This document shows, piece after piece, positions 6,839 through 15,419 of a stretch of 35,092 nucleotides of DNA. A program made the translations under genes and the position numbers. Each line of letters starts with the position of its first letter. The stretch's first letter is position 1. The DNA comes from Alphaproteobacteria bacterium (lineage in GTDB: Bacteria; Pseudomonadota; Alphaproteobacteria; Rickettsiales; JABCZZ01), in NCBI GenBank assembly GCA_013288985.1, contig JABDAT010000015.1, forward strand, positions 1 through 35,092. Direction: 5' to 3'. The notes under the pieces are model-generated. The model was not told the origin of the DNA. It saw only the letters and a program-made list of their open reading frames with translations, and made no database searches.

Positions 6839-9800
6839 CTAAGGAGTCGGAGAAACGGGTGCCGGAGCATTACTGACAGGTGCAGAACTAATAGGCGCAA
6901 CAGCGTTAGCAGGAGGTGCCGCCTCTTTCTCTTCCGCCTTCTTGCGGTCGGCGGCTATTTTGTCCAGGTCCGGTGTAGGCTCATCAAATACATTAAATAC
7001 GCCACGCAGGAAGCCGGGAGTAAGGGCCGACAATGGATTGACCGTGATGGAGGGGTCATTCATATCGCCCTTCACAGTGTAATTAAGCGCGATGAGCCCC
7101 TTGCCTGTGCCACCCATAAGCAAATCGCCAATCAACGGAACATTTCCCACTAGCGAGTTCAGCGTATAAGACGGCACCAAGGTTCCCTGCAGGTCAAATA
7201 TATTGTTGCGGATATCAATCGTGCCTTCTGCCGTAACACCCAGCGCCGATCCGTGCGTCTTAGCGTCTTTGAGTATCAGCATGTCATGGGCGAAGGTGAA
7301 GGGAGCGGAAAGCCTGCTAAAATAAATTCCCTTGCCCGTCAGCGTATCAAGAATACCGCTGAGTGATGCGATGGTGAATGCTTTTGTGAGCACCGGCGCA
7401 TTCTTAAGCGTATAATCCGTCATCTCAAGATTGCCTTCAAGCTTGTTGCCCGCATAGTTTCCGGTAAGCACCATTTTACCGCCGTCAATCGTATCAAACA
7501 GCCCAAGCGTACGCAGAAGCTCGCCCGCGTTATTACAGGTAGAATTCAGTTTTCCGTCGCTGATGGAATAGTTAAATGGGGTATTGTCCGCCAGCTTGGC
7601 AGCAATGGTTGCAGAGCGGCATTGCTCCTTGCAATCACCCGCTATTGTTGCATTGCTGAATTCATGTTTTTCTCCCAATATCAGGCGATCAACCTTAACG
7701 TCGATACTATAATCCTGCTCAGGGGATTTACCTTTGCCTCTTTGCATGTAAGGCGACACGTCAAATGCACGCCCCCTGGCGGTAAGCTTGATACCTCCCG
7801 GTACTTTCTCATATTGCAGTGAATCCAGATCGGTCTTTCCCATGCGCAGCGCATCGAAACTAAAAGACCGGAAGTCATTAATGGCTTTATCGAACTCCGC
7901 CTTGCCTGACGCGTTAGTCTCTGGTCCGCTAAGCGCAAAGGATTTAATGACCGTATTGCCTTCTCCCATGCCTTCTGTCGCAAGCGCAAGCACAGCTTTA
8001 TCGCCCATTTTCTTACTGAACCCATGTTCAGGCAAATCAATGGAAGTGCGCGTAAGATCTATCTTCGCGTCCGCCTTATCCACCGTATCGGATTCTATGA
8101 ATGTCGCATTGACGCCCATCACGCCTTTGGCAAAATCCAGCTTAGGCAGGCCAAAATCAGGCAGGCTCGCCACGGGCATGTCAAGCTTCACCGCATAATT
8201 GGTTTCACTGCCGCGGGCAAAATTATTAGTCAGGTCAATCGTCATGGGCAGCTGATTAATCGTTGCCGTACCTGCGGCTTTGATGCCTTTATTATTAAGA
8301 TTGATTTTCATATTGGCGTCGCTTACGTCGCGGTTACCGAGAAACCCTTGTTGCGAGACGCCGATTAAATCGGCAGCAACGGCGTAATTAATATGGCCTT
8401 CGGCGGCGGAATTTTCTTTTTCATTCTCGGAGAACGCGATGAAATCAAGCTTCACATTGCCTTTTGCCTTGCCGCTGATTGCATCGGTTAAATGAAGCTT
8501 GGCGGCTTTATTGAGTTCCGGCAGCGTCAGGAAATCCTTCACATCCTTGGCGGATGTTTCCAAATCCATATCCATAAACAACCGCACATCTGCGGGATTG
8601 AGATCGGGGAACCGCAGCGCAGCGAATGTTACATGCGTATCGGTCATATAATTCGCATGCGTGATTTTAGCGTCCATCGTGTCGCCGGTGAATTTTATTT
8701 CACCGTTTACTTCACTCACCACCGGATGTTTGGGCATATATTTGACGGTGGCGTCTTTAACGTCAATTGTAGCATCAATAGCGGCTCTGGGCGTATCTTT
8801 CAGCTTAAGCTCGCCAGGCTTAAAATGCGCGGAGACACTGCCCTTAGTCATGACCCCATGCGTAATGCGCGATGTCACCCATCCGCGTGAATGCGGTGAA
8901 AGCGTCAGTGGCCAATAACGATGCACTTCATCAACAGGAACATTGGCAGTTTCTGCGAAACCGTCCAGGCTATACTCCTCGCCCTGTTTATGCACCGTCC
9001 CGTTAAAGGTGATATTGAATTTCTTAAAATCCAGTAATCCCTCTTTAACCGTAAGTGTGCTCAGCTTATCGGTAAGGCTGCCAGCCACATGGATGCGGTT
9101 CAGCTCAAGCGGTTCCTCAAATTGCGAAGGGTACGTGATAGTCCCCGCTCCTGCTTCCGCCATAAAATCTAATGCATCCACGTTGCCGTCAAAATCCGAT
9201 ATCAGATGCGCCCAGCCGGTAAGGGGGATTTTTGCGGCATCCATCCATTGCTGCGCCGGGAACAGCGCATGCAAAGCAGTTGAAGGGATGTCCGTATAGA
9301 TAACTTCGGCGATAACGTTTTTATCTTTTTTGCTCAAACTGAATTCAGCGTTTATCTCACCGTTCTTATCATCAAACTGCAGTGGCATGACCAATGTGCC
9401 TTTGACATTCCCATGCTTGCGGGTGACTTCAAGGGAGGCCTTGGGCGATTGTAAAAATATTCCCGAATGCAGCTTCTTAACCGACACTCGCGCATCGCGG
9501 ATGATAAGGGAGGTGAGATGGGTCACCGGGTTGTCGCCTTCATCGGCAACAAGCAGGGATAGAATGGATGAAAGCGAAGTATCGGCTGTATTTTCCTGCT
9601 GGCTGAACCCAAAAGACAATTCTCCGTTGTCACCCTGCACCAGAAGCACCACCGGCGATAACACCTCCAGCGACTTCAAATCTACTTTCCCCACTAACAG
9701 CTTATAAAAATACAAGCGTATTCCCACCTCGGGGAACACTGCGATAACCGCGCCTTTATCGTTTAACACGGCAACATTTTTTACATGAATGCCAATAGGG

Positions 9801-10015
9801 TGCTCCCAACCATCCCAGATAAGCTGGGTATTGCCGATGCTGACACGGTAGGCATTGCCTTCAGGCGCAAGAGCTGATTCGATATAAGGGGTAATCGCAT
9901 CCAGCGAGCGCGGCCCGGTAATCACCCAGGCAAGCACGCCGTTAAAGACAAGCAGCACAAGGGCTGCTACGGCAAAAAATGCGCTTATGAATCGCTTAGA
10001 CGTCCTTTTAGACAT
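6839..10015 (-). CDS. AsmA-like (YhdP/DUF3971-type) inner-membrane-anchored envelope protein
   Basis: A 1058-residue protein with one N-terminal membrane anchor (about residues 9-31) and a very long periplasmic body of repeated short beta strands, the pattern of the AsmA/TamB/YhdP bridge-like proteins thought to move phospholipids between inner and outer membrane. The region GKGIYFSRLSAPFTF through NPLSALTPGFLRGVF is the recognisable AsmA-like C-terminal domain. After about residue 1010 the protein becomes charged and then Ala/Pro-rich with repeated APVS-like units, probably a disordered tail. Length and layout fit the DUF3971-containing proteins of alphaproteobacteria. It diverges from glnE across 58 bp and converges on tyrS across the palindromic element. 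A second AsmA-type protein occurs at 27727. Confidence 0.85.
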   Translation of the reverse strand: MSKRTSKRFISAFFAVAALVLLVFNGVLAWVITGPRSLDAITPYIESALAPEGNAYRVSIGNTQLIWDGWEHPIGIHVKNVAVLNDKGAVIAVFPEVGIRLYFYKLLVGKVDLKSLEVLSPVVLLVQGDNGELSFGFSQQENTADTSLSSILSLLVADEGDNPVTHLTSLIIRDARVSVKKLHSGIFLQSPKASLEVTRKHGNVKGTLVMPLQFDDKNGEINAEFSLSKKDKNVIAEVIYTDIPSTALHALFPAQQWMDAAKIPLTGWAHLISDFDGNVDALDFMAEAGAGTITYPSQFEEPLELNRIHVAGSLTDKLSTLTVKEGLLDFKKFNITFNGTVHKQGEEYSLDGFAETANVPVDEVHRYWPLTLSPHSRGWVTSRITHGVMTKGSVSAHFKPGELKLKDTPRAAIDATIDVKDATVKYMPKHPVVSEVNGEIKFTGDTMDAKITHANYMTDTHVTFAALRFPDLNPADVRLFMDMDLETSAKDVKDFLTLPELNKAAKLHLTDAISGKAKGNVKLDFIAFSENEKENSAAEGHINYAVAADLIGVSQQGFLGNRDVSDANMKINLNNKGIKAAGTATINQLPMTIDLTNNFARGSETNYAVKLDMPVASLPDFGLPKLDFAKGVMGVNATFIESDTVDKADAKIDLTRTSIDLPEHGFSKKMGDKAVLALATEGMGEGNTVIKSFALSGPETNASGKAEFDKAINDFRSFSFDALRMGKTDLDSLQYEKVPGGIKLTARGRAFDVSPYMQRGKGKSPEQDYSIDVKVDRLILGEKHEFSNATIAGDCKEQCRSATIAAKLADNTPFNYSISDGKLNSTCNNAGELLRTLGLFDTIDGGKMVLTGNYAGNKLEGNLEMTDYTLKNAPVLTKAFTIASLSGILDTLTGKGIYFSRLSAPFTFAHDMLILKDAKTHGSALGVTAEGTIDIRNNIFDLQGTLVPSYTLNSLVGNVPLIGDLLMGGTGKGLIALNYTVKGDMNDPSITVNPLSALTPGFLRGVFNVFDEPTPDLDKIAADRKKAEEKEAAPPANAVAPISSAPVSNAPAPVSPTP

Positions 10016-10073
10016 TCTCTTTTTCCTGCCCGGTATGTATAGCTTTTCATAACAATCCTGATACGTTTAGGCA

Positions 10074-12995
10074 ATGACGCTCACATTTCCTTTTCTTGAC
10101 GCCATCCATACCCTGCCCGCGCTCCCCCGTAAAGACGCGAGTGAAAGAGGCTTCAGCTCGCTCGCCGGCAAAATCAGGCAAATGGAAAATACTGATATTG
10201 CCGGGCAATGGGAAGCAATTACTGCCCACCCTCAGGGCAAAGCATTGCTCGATTGTATTTTTGCCTACTCGCCCTTTCTTTCACGCCTTATCGGGCAGCA
10301 TACCGCATTCTTTATTGATTATTGCACGCGCGGAGTTGACGCATGTTTCACAGAACTCAAAATGTCTCTGGTAACCTGCCCTTCTTCTTCCACTTCTGAA
10401 TTGATGAAAGCGCTGCGCATTGCAAAGAGCAAAGCCTCGCTCCTTATCGCCAGTGCCGATCTGGGGCATATCTGGTCGCTGGAGCAGGTCACACTGGCCA
10501 TGTCAGAGATCGCTGAATTATGCGTGCATCGCACCGTGGAGTTCCTGCTGACGCAAGCCCATAAAAAAGGCGATATCACGCTTCCCCACCCGGAAAATCC
10601 GGAGCAGGAATCGGGGCTTTTTGTATTGGCCATGGGCAAGCTTGGCTCGCGGGCGCTTAATTACTCCAGCGATATTGATCTCATCGTTTTCTTCGACAGC
10701 GACCGCACAACCTATACCGGCGCGCAGAACAGCCAGAAGTGTTTTTCCAAAATGGCGCAGGAGATGATGCATATATTGCAGGAACGCACCGCAGACGGCT
10801 ATGTATTTCGCGTCGATCTAAGGCTGCGCCCGGATCCGGCTTCAACGCCTTTGGCCATGTCTGTTGCCGGCGCCATCACATACTATGAAACCGTAGGCCA
10901 GAACTGGGAACGCGCAGCACTTATCAAAGCGCGCCCCATAGCGGGCGACACCGAGGCGGGCTATCAGTTTTTAAATCAGATAAGGCCTTTTATATGGCGC
11001 AAGCATCTTGATTTTGCCGCCATTGAGGATATCCAGTCAATCAAGCGCCAAATGGATGCGCGCACTGGCACCACCATCGATTTACCGGGCCATAATATCA
11101 AAACCGGCATCGGCGGCATACGCGAAATTGAGTTTTTTGCCCAGATTCACCAACTCATCTGGGGCGGGCGCATGCCAACGCTTCGGCTTGCGGGTACATG
11201 CAAAACCCTCAAGGTCCTGGCGGAAATGGGGCTTATCTCCGCTGAACTCGCTGAGCAACTGAGCATAAGCTATCGGTTTCTGCGCAGCGTTGAGCATCAT
11301 TTGCAGATGATCGACGACCAGCAGACTCACAGCATTCCAACCTCCCCTGAGGCAATTGTGCAACTGGCGGCATTCATGGGCTTTACAGAAGCGTCATTTA
11401 TGCAAACGCTGCTTGGCCATCTGCATTTTGTCCATGAACAATTCTCTAGTTCTTTTCGTGGAAAAAACAGTCTCAGCAGCGATGAAGGCAAACTTTCTTT
11501 TACCGGCGTGGAGAATGATCCGCAAACACTCGAAACCATTCGCAAAATGGGTTACCAGAACCCCGCTTCCGTATCGGAAATCATTCAGGCATGGCATCAT
11601 GGATCGCGCAGGGCAACGCGCACCAAGCGCGCGCGTGAATTGATTACCGAACTCACGCCGACGCTGCTCAAAGCGCTTGCCGCCACCAGCCAGCCCGATC
11701 AGGCGTTCATCCATTTTGATGAATTTCTTACCCGGCTTCCCGCAGGCATACAGTTATTTTCCTTATTTTCCGCCAATCCCCAACTGCTTGATCTCATTGC
11801 CATCATTATGGGATCGGCGCCCGCCATGGCTGAGAGCTTAAGCAAGAATCCTCTCCTGCTGGATACATTGCTTACCGCAGATTTTCTTGATCTCGCCTGG
11901 GATGAGGAATCATTATTCAATGAGCTGGCCAATATATTATTGCTTACGCGCGATTTTGAAGATGAGATGGATGCAATAAGGCGCTTTAAAAATGAAAAGC
12001 AGTTCGAGACCGGCGTGCAATTACTGCGCCAGCAAATATCGCTGGAAACCGCAAGCCAACGCTTAAGCGACATCGCCCAGGCCTGCATCATTGCGCTGCT
12101 GCACCGGGTGGAAGTTGAATTGGCTAAAAAACAGCCTGAATTGCATCAAGGCGGGCTTGCGATTATAGCATTGGGCCGCTTAGGCGCACGCACACTGACC
12201 TTTGGTTCGGATATTGATCTGGTGTTTATTTATGACACCCCACCAGCAGAAACTGCTCTTACAGGAGATCACAGTCTTTATAATAAATTATGCCAGCGTT
12301 TCATCACATCACTTACGACCCTGACGCGCGAAGGCAGACTCTATGAGGTGGATACGCGCCTTCGCCCTTCCGGATTGGACGGAGCGTTGGCGGTAAGCGT
12401 AAGCGCGTTTGATAAATATTTTTCCGAAGCTGCATGGACATTTGAATTCATGGCGCTTACCCGCGCGCGCGTTATCGCAGGCCCTCCAGCCACCCAGCAG
12501 CAGCTGAATCATATCATCAACCGGCATCTCACCCAACCGCGCGATCCGCAAAAGCTCAAACATGACATAGTTGAACTGCGCAGCAAGATTACCAAGGAAT
12601 TTGGCAGCAACGATCCCTGGAATCTGAAATACGCCCATGGCGGGCTGATGGATATCGATTTTCTGGCGCAGTATTTTATTCTGCTTCATGCCCCCATGCA
12701 TGCGGACATTATCACCTCATCTACCGAACAGGCATTCCATACGCTCATCAACAAGGGGTTGATTGCACCTGAAACGGGCCATGAGCTCGTGAATAGCTAT
12801 CATTTCCTCAATGCATTATTTGCATTGCTGCGCCTGTGCGGCGGCGGCATTATCAATGAAACCACTGCGCCGCACGGCCTCAAACAGCTGATTGCCAAAA
12901 CGCTTGATAAGCCAGACTTCGATACGGTAAAAACCACTTTGATTACCACGCTTGCCAGTGTGCAGAAACATTTTAAATATTTCATTCATTCGTAG
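10074..12995 (+). CDS. glnE: Bifunctional glutamine synthetase adenylyltransferase / adenylyl-removing enzyme
   Basis: GlnE adds AMP to, and removes it from, a tyrosine of glutamine synthetase, setting its activity according to nitrogen status signalled by PII. The 973-residue length is normal. Two nucleotidyltransferase halves are visible: GKLGSRALNYSSDIDLIVF near residues 187-205 (N-terminal, adenylyl removal) and GRLGARTLTFGSDIDLVFI near 700-718 (C-terminal, adenylylation). Each carries the D-x-D metal pair, and a helical linker lies between. RVDLRLRPDP and VDTRLRPSG are the matching later motifs. The start ATG at 10074 lacks a clear Shine-Dalgarno sequence. glnA and glnB/glnK are not in the window. 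Two DUF192 genes follow on the same strand 26 bp later. Confidence 0.97.
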   Translation: MTLTFPFLDAIHTLPALPRKDASERGFSSLAGKIRQMENTDIAGQWEAITAHPQGKALLDCIFAYSPFLSRLIGQHTAFFIDYCTRGVDACFTELKMSLVTCPSSSTSELMKALRIAKSKASLLIASADLGHIWSLEQVTLAMSEIAELCVHRTVEFLLTQAHKKGDITLPHPENPEQESGLFVLAMGKLGSRALNYSSDIDLIVFFDSDRTTYTGAQNSQKCFSKMAQEMMHILQERTADGYVFRVDLRLRPDPASTPLAMSVAGAITYYETVGQNWERAALIKARPIAGDTEAGYQFLNQIRPFIWRKHLDFAAIEDIQSIKRQMDARTGTTIDLPGHNIKTGIGGIREIEFFAQIHQLIWGGRMPTLRLAGTCKTLKVLAEMGLISAELAEQLSISYRFLRSVEHHLQMIDDQQTHSIPTSPEAIVQLAAFMGFTEASFMQTLLGHLHFVHEQFSSSFRGKNSLSSDEGKLSFTGVENDPQTLETIRKMGYQNPASVSEIIQAWHHGSRRATRTKRARELITELTPTLLKALAATSQPDQAFIHFDEFLTRLPAGIQLFSLFSANPQLLDLIAIIMGSAPAMAESLSKNPLLLDTLLTADFLDLAWDEESLFNELANILLLTRDFEDEMDAIRRFKNEKQFETGVQLLRQQISLETASQRLSDIAQACIIALLHRVEVELAKKQPELHQGGLAIIALGRLGARTLTFGSDIDLVFIYDTPPAETALTGDHSLYNKLCQRFITSLTTLTREGRLYEVDTRLRPSGLDGALAVSVSAFDKYFSEAAWTFEFMALTRARVIAGPPATQQQLNHIINRHLTQPRDPQKLKHDIVELRSKITKEFGSNDPWNLKYAHGGLMDIDFLAQYFILLHAPMHADIITSSTEQAFHTLINKGLIAPETGHELVNSYHFLNALFALLRLCGGGIINETTAPHGLKQLIAKTLDKPDFDTVKTTLITTLASVQKHFKYFIHS

Positions 12996-13021
12996 CAAAC
13001 TATCCGGGAGTTGAAATTTCT

Positions 13022-13480
13022 ATGCGGTTATACAAATTTTTATTTCTCACCGTATGTTTATGGCATGCGCTATTTCTGAATGCCTGCGCAGAAGACATTA
13101 CCTTTTCCACTGCTCCGCTCACCATCATCACCCAGCAGGAAAACCTGCATTTCACCGTTGAAGTCGCCACTACGCCGCAGCAGGAAGAACTGGGCCTGAT
13201 GTTTCGCAAAAATTTGGCCGAACTGCACGGCATGCTGTTTGATTTTGGCAAACCTCGCCATGTCGATATGTGGATGAAAAACACCCTGATTCCGCTCGAT
13301 ATGCTGTTTATCGACGATAAGGGAATCGTTACTCAGATTGTCGCAAACGCCAAACCTGAATCCACCGATATTATTGCCTCCACTGAAGATGCGGCGGAAG
13401 TACTGGAGCTCGCAGGCGGCGCTGCCGCACGTTATCATATTGCCAAAGGCGACAAGGTCCTTTATTCACTAGCACCATGA
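13022..13480 (+). CDS. DUF192 family exported protein
   Basis: A 152-residue protein with an N-terminal signal (about residues 1-22, MRLYKF then a hydrophobic stretch ending LNAC-AED). The cysteine could make it a lipoprotein, though the N before AC is not ideal for a lipobox. The remainder is a full DUF192 domain: FTVEVATTPQQEELGLMFR, then GMLFDFGKPRHVDMWMKNT, PLDMLFIDDKGIV and the closing YHIAKGDKVLY. GGGAG precedes the start codon in the 26-bp gap after glnE, so it is probably cotranscribed. DUF192 is a small, widespread beta-rich domain of unresolved function. The gene overlaps the next one by 4 bp (ATGA). Confidence 0.88.
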   Translation: MRLYKFLFLTVCLWHALFLNACAEDITFSTAPLTIITQQENLHFTVEVATTPQQEELGLMFRKNLAELHGMLFDFGKPRHVDMWMKNTLIPLDMLFIDDKGIVTQIVANAKPESTDIIASTEDAAEVLELAGGAAARYHIAKGDKVLYSLAP

Positions 13481-14058
13481 GATTCATTCCGCTGATTCTG
13501 GCTTTCCTTGTAATCATTCCTGCGGCTTTTGCCGACGAGGCCGCGCCGGTCATTTATACCAAAACGACCATCAAGATTATTCCCAAAGCTGACAAAACCA
13601 AAGTCGAACTGCAGCCAGCTGAGAAAAAAGACGAGAAGGAAGAAAGCAAGCCTACTGAGGTGCTGCCGGTGCTGCCACGCGTAACCAAGGAGTTTACCGT
13701 AGAAGTGCGCCCCATTGAATTCCTGGGCCAGCATGACTTTATCTCTCATCAGCCCTTTACCGATAAGGAAGGCATGATGATTCTCATCACCCCGCCGCAG
13801 ATTGTCGCGCTTAAATCAGCCAACCTGCTTGCTAAGGTCGATGTATTGTTTGTGATGGAAGACGGTCTCATTTCCCAGATAGCTCCCAACCTGTCGCTTC
13901 CCGGCCTTGCGGAACCTATTGAAACCGAAAAATCCGTACACGCATTCGTGTTTCTCAAAGCAGGCACGGCGAAAGAAAGTGATATTGCGCCCGGCGACAC
14001 GCTGGAAAGCCCGTTATTCAAAACGCATCCCATCATGCTCGAAGATAAGAATAAGTAA
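13477..14058 (+). CDS. Diverged DUF192-like exported protein, paralogue of the preceding gene
   Basis: A 193-residue protein with a clean signal peptide (about residues 1-19, cut after AFA) and a low-complexity charged linker rich in K and E (about 45-60). Its second half follows its neighbour: FTVEV, EGMMILITPPQIVAL, KVDVLFVMEDGLISQI and SDIAPGDTL align in order with FTVEV, HGMLFDFGKPRHVDM, PLDMLFIDDKGIVTQI and YHIAKGDKVL. The WMKNT core motif of DUF192 is replaced by LKSANLLA, so the conserved surface is lost even though the fold probably remains. It is coupled to the upstream gene by an ATGA overlap. The most likely history is tandem duplication and divergence. Function is unknown. Confidence 0.75.
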   Translation: MRFIPLILAFLVIIPAAFADEAAPVIYTKTTIKIIPKADKTKVELQPAEKKDEKEESKPTEVLPVLPRVTKEFTVEVRPIEFLGQHDFISHQPFTDKEGMMILITPPQIVALKSANLLAKVDVLFVMEDGLISQIAPNLSLPGLAEPIETEKSVHAFVFLKAGTAKESDIAPGDTLESPLFKTHPIMLEDKNK

Positions 14059-14123
14059 AAAATTGAGTGTTATTTTCTAGTATCACCCTGCACTCGTTGC
14101 GGGGTCTCCTCCAGTAGCGGAAG

Positions 14124-14144
14124 ATGCCGCAACAAGTGCGGCAT
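14124..14144. terminator. Hairpin between converging DUF192 and acpS genes
   Basis: Perfect 8-bp stem ATGCCGCA (14124-14131) and TGCGGCAT (14137-14144) with a 5-base loop, followed by GGCAAAAATTT. It lies in the 110-bp gap where two operons meet, so it can end transcription from both sides. The left arm can alternatively pair with GTTGCGG at 14096-14102. Confidence 0.55.
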
Positions 14145-14168
14145 GGCAAAAATTTAAGAGTAACTATA

Positions 14169-14582
14169 TTAAGAGTTAACGGCGGAAATAATAACAATCG
14201 CCTGCGCGTGGGGATAATCGTCCGTCATCGTCAGATCAATCTGGGCTTTCATGCCAGCAGGCGTGAGTTTCTGCAGATGCAGCGCCGCCTGCCCGCTTAA
14301 GCGTAGCGTGGGTTTGCCAGACGGCAGGTTGGTCACCGCCAAATCTTTCCAATAGACTCCCTGCCTGAACCCCGTGCCAAGCGCCTTTGAACAGGCCTCC
14401 TTGGCAGCGAAGCGTTTAGCAAGCGTTGCGGCCCTTACGCGCGGGCCGGCGCCGCCCCGGCTGTCGGCTTTCCCAATTTCCGCAGCAGTAAAAATGCGTT
14501 CTTCAAAACGCTTGCCAAAACGCTGCAGCGTTTTTTCAATGCGGCTTATATCAATAATATCGCTACCAATGCCCAGAATCAT
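14169..14582 (-). CDS. acpS: Holo-[acyl-carrier-protein] synthase
   Basis: AcpS transfers 4'-phosphopantetheine from CoA to acyl carrier protein, enabling fatty-acid synthesis. The protein has 137 residues, normal for the family. [13 protein letters not shown] at the N-terminus carries the metal ligand Asp8. [18 protein letters not shown] contains Glu62, the second ligand, and the family signature. The start codon lies inside the 3' end of pdxJ (20-bp overlap), so the pair is translationally coupled, the same order known from enterobacteria. A hairpin follows the stop. Confidence 0.95.
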   Translation of the reverse strand: MILGIGSDIIDISRIEKTLQRFGKRFEERIFTAAEIGKADSRGGAGPRVRAATLAKRFAAKEACSKALGTGFRQGVYWKDLAVTNLPSGKPTLRLSGQAALHLQKLTPAGMKAQIDLTMTDDYPHAQAIVIISAVNS

Positions 14583-15321
14583 CGCGTGCTCCCTGCATCA
14601 GTCTTTTCATACGTTCAATCGCTTCTTTAAGACTCAAGAAAATAGCCTCGCCAATCAGGAAGTGCCCTATATTGAGTTCAACGATTTCAGCAATGGCGGC
14701 AACGGGCCCGACATCGGCAAAGGAAAGCCCATGCCCCGCATGGCACTCAAGGCCAAGCTTATTAGCGTTCTGCGCACCGGCAACCAGGGCAGCCAGTTCT
14801 TTTTTCCAGGCAATCGTTCCGCTTTGCGTCTTGCAATACTGCCCGGTATGGAGTTCCACAATATCTGCGCCTGCCGCTTTGGCGGCTTCGATTTGCAAGG
14901 TATCGGGATCAATGAATAACGATACGCGAATACCGGCATTTTTTAATGCAAGGATTTTAGGTTTCAAGAATTCGATATTACCTGCAACATTGAGGCCACC
15001 TTCTGTCGTAATCTCTGTGCGCTTTTCCGGCACAACACACACAGCATGCGGTTTGGTTTTGAGCGCAATGGCAATCATCTCATCGGCAGCTGCCATCTCA
15101 AGATTAAGCGGCAATTTGCTTTCCTGGCGAAGGCGCGCAATATCGTCGTCAGTGATGTGACGCCTGTCTTCACGCAGATGCGCGGTAATGCCGTCCGCGC
15201 CTGCTTCTGCTGCAATGATCGCCGCACGTATGGGGTCAGGATGTACACCGCCGCGTGCATTGCGCAACGTCGCCACGTGATCGATATTGACGCCTAAACG
15301 CAATGAAAGTTTCTCTGCCAT
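14563..15321 (-). CDS. pdxJ: Pyridoxine 5'-phosphate synthase
   Basis: PdxJ condenses 1-deoxyxylulose 5-phosphate with 3-amino-2-oxopropyl phosphate to make pyridoxine 5'-phosphate, the last ring-forming step of the DXP-dependent vitamin B6 pathway. The 252 residues include [15 protein letters not shown] at 11-25, [25 protein letters not shown]-type glycine and tyrosine motifs and [10 protein letters not shown]. All are hallmarks of this TIM barrel. SerC in this window also serves the B6 route in many bacteria (3-hydroxy-4-phosphohydroxy-threonine step). Transcription continues into acpS. A small palindromic repeat separates its start from the end of serA, 98 bp upstream. Confidence 0.96.
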   Translation of the reverse strand: MAEKLSLRLGVNIDHVATLRNARGGVHPDPIRAAIIAAEAGADGITAHLREDRRHITDDDIARLRQESKLPLNLEMAAADEMIAIALKTKPHAVCVVPEKRTEITTEGGLNVAGNIEFLKPKILALKNAGIRVSLFIDPDTLQIEAAKAAGADIVELHTGQYCKTQSGTIAWKKELAALVAGAQNANKLGLECHAGHGLSFADVGPVAAIAEIVELNIGHFLIGEAIFLSLKEAIERMKRLMQGARDDSGHW

Positions 15322-15341
15322 ATACTCCTTTAACCCCAGCC

Positions 15342-15405
15342 GTCATCCCCGCGAAAGCAGGGATCTCCATCATTTGCGCGAGATTCCAGCTTTTGCTGGA
15401 ATGAC
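15342..15405. repeat. Short palindromic repeat related in its ends to the 6.6-kb element
   Basis: Begins GTCATCCCC (15342-15350) and ends GGAATGAC (15398-15405). It has a CCCGC-GAAA-GCAGGG arm pair and a perfect 7-bp hairpin TTCCAGC-TTTT-GCTGGAA. It lies between the serA stop and the pdxJ start. Such GTCATCCC/GTCATTCC palindromes recur between genes in many proteobacteria. It could end serA transcripts, but no U-tract follows on that strand. Confidence 0.65.
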
Positions 15406-15419
15406 AAAGAAAAAAGATC

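Noticed and set aside
6627-6842. 71-residue frame through the hairpin element
   Set aside because: Entirely inside palindromic repeat DNA; composition and lack of start signal argue against coding.
7622-9707. Several plus-strand frames of 60-136 residues within the AsmA-like gene
   Set aside because: All are antisense shadows of one intact 1058-residue gene.
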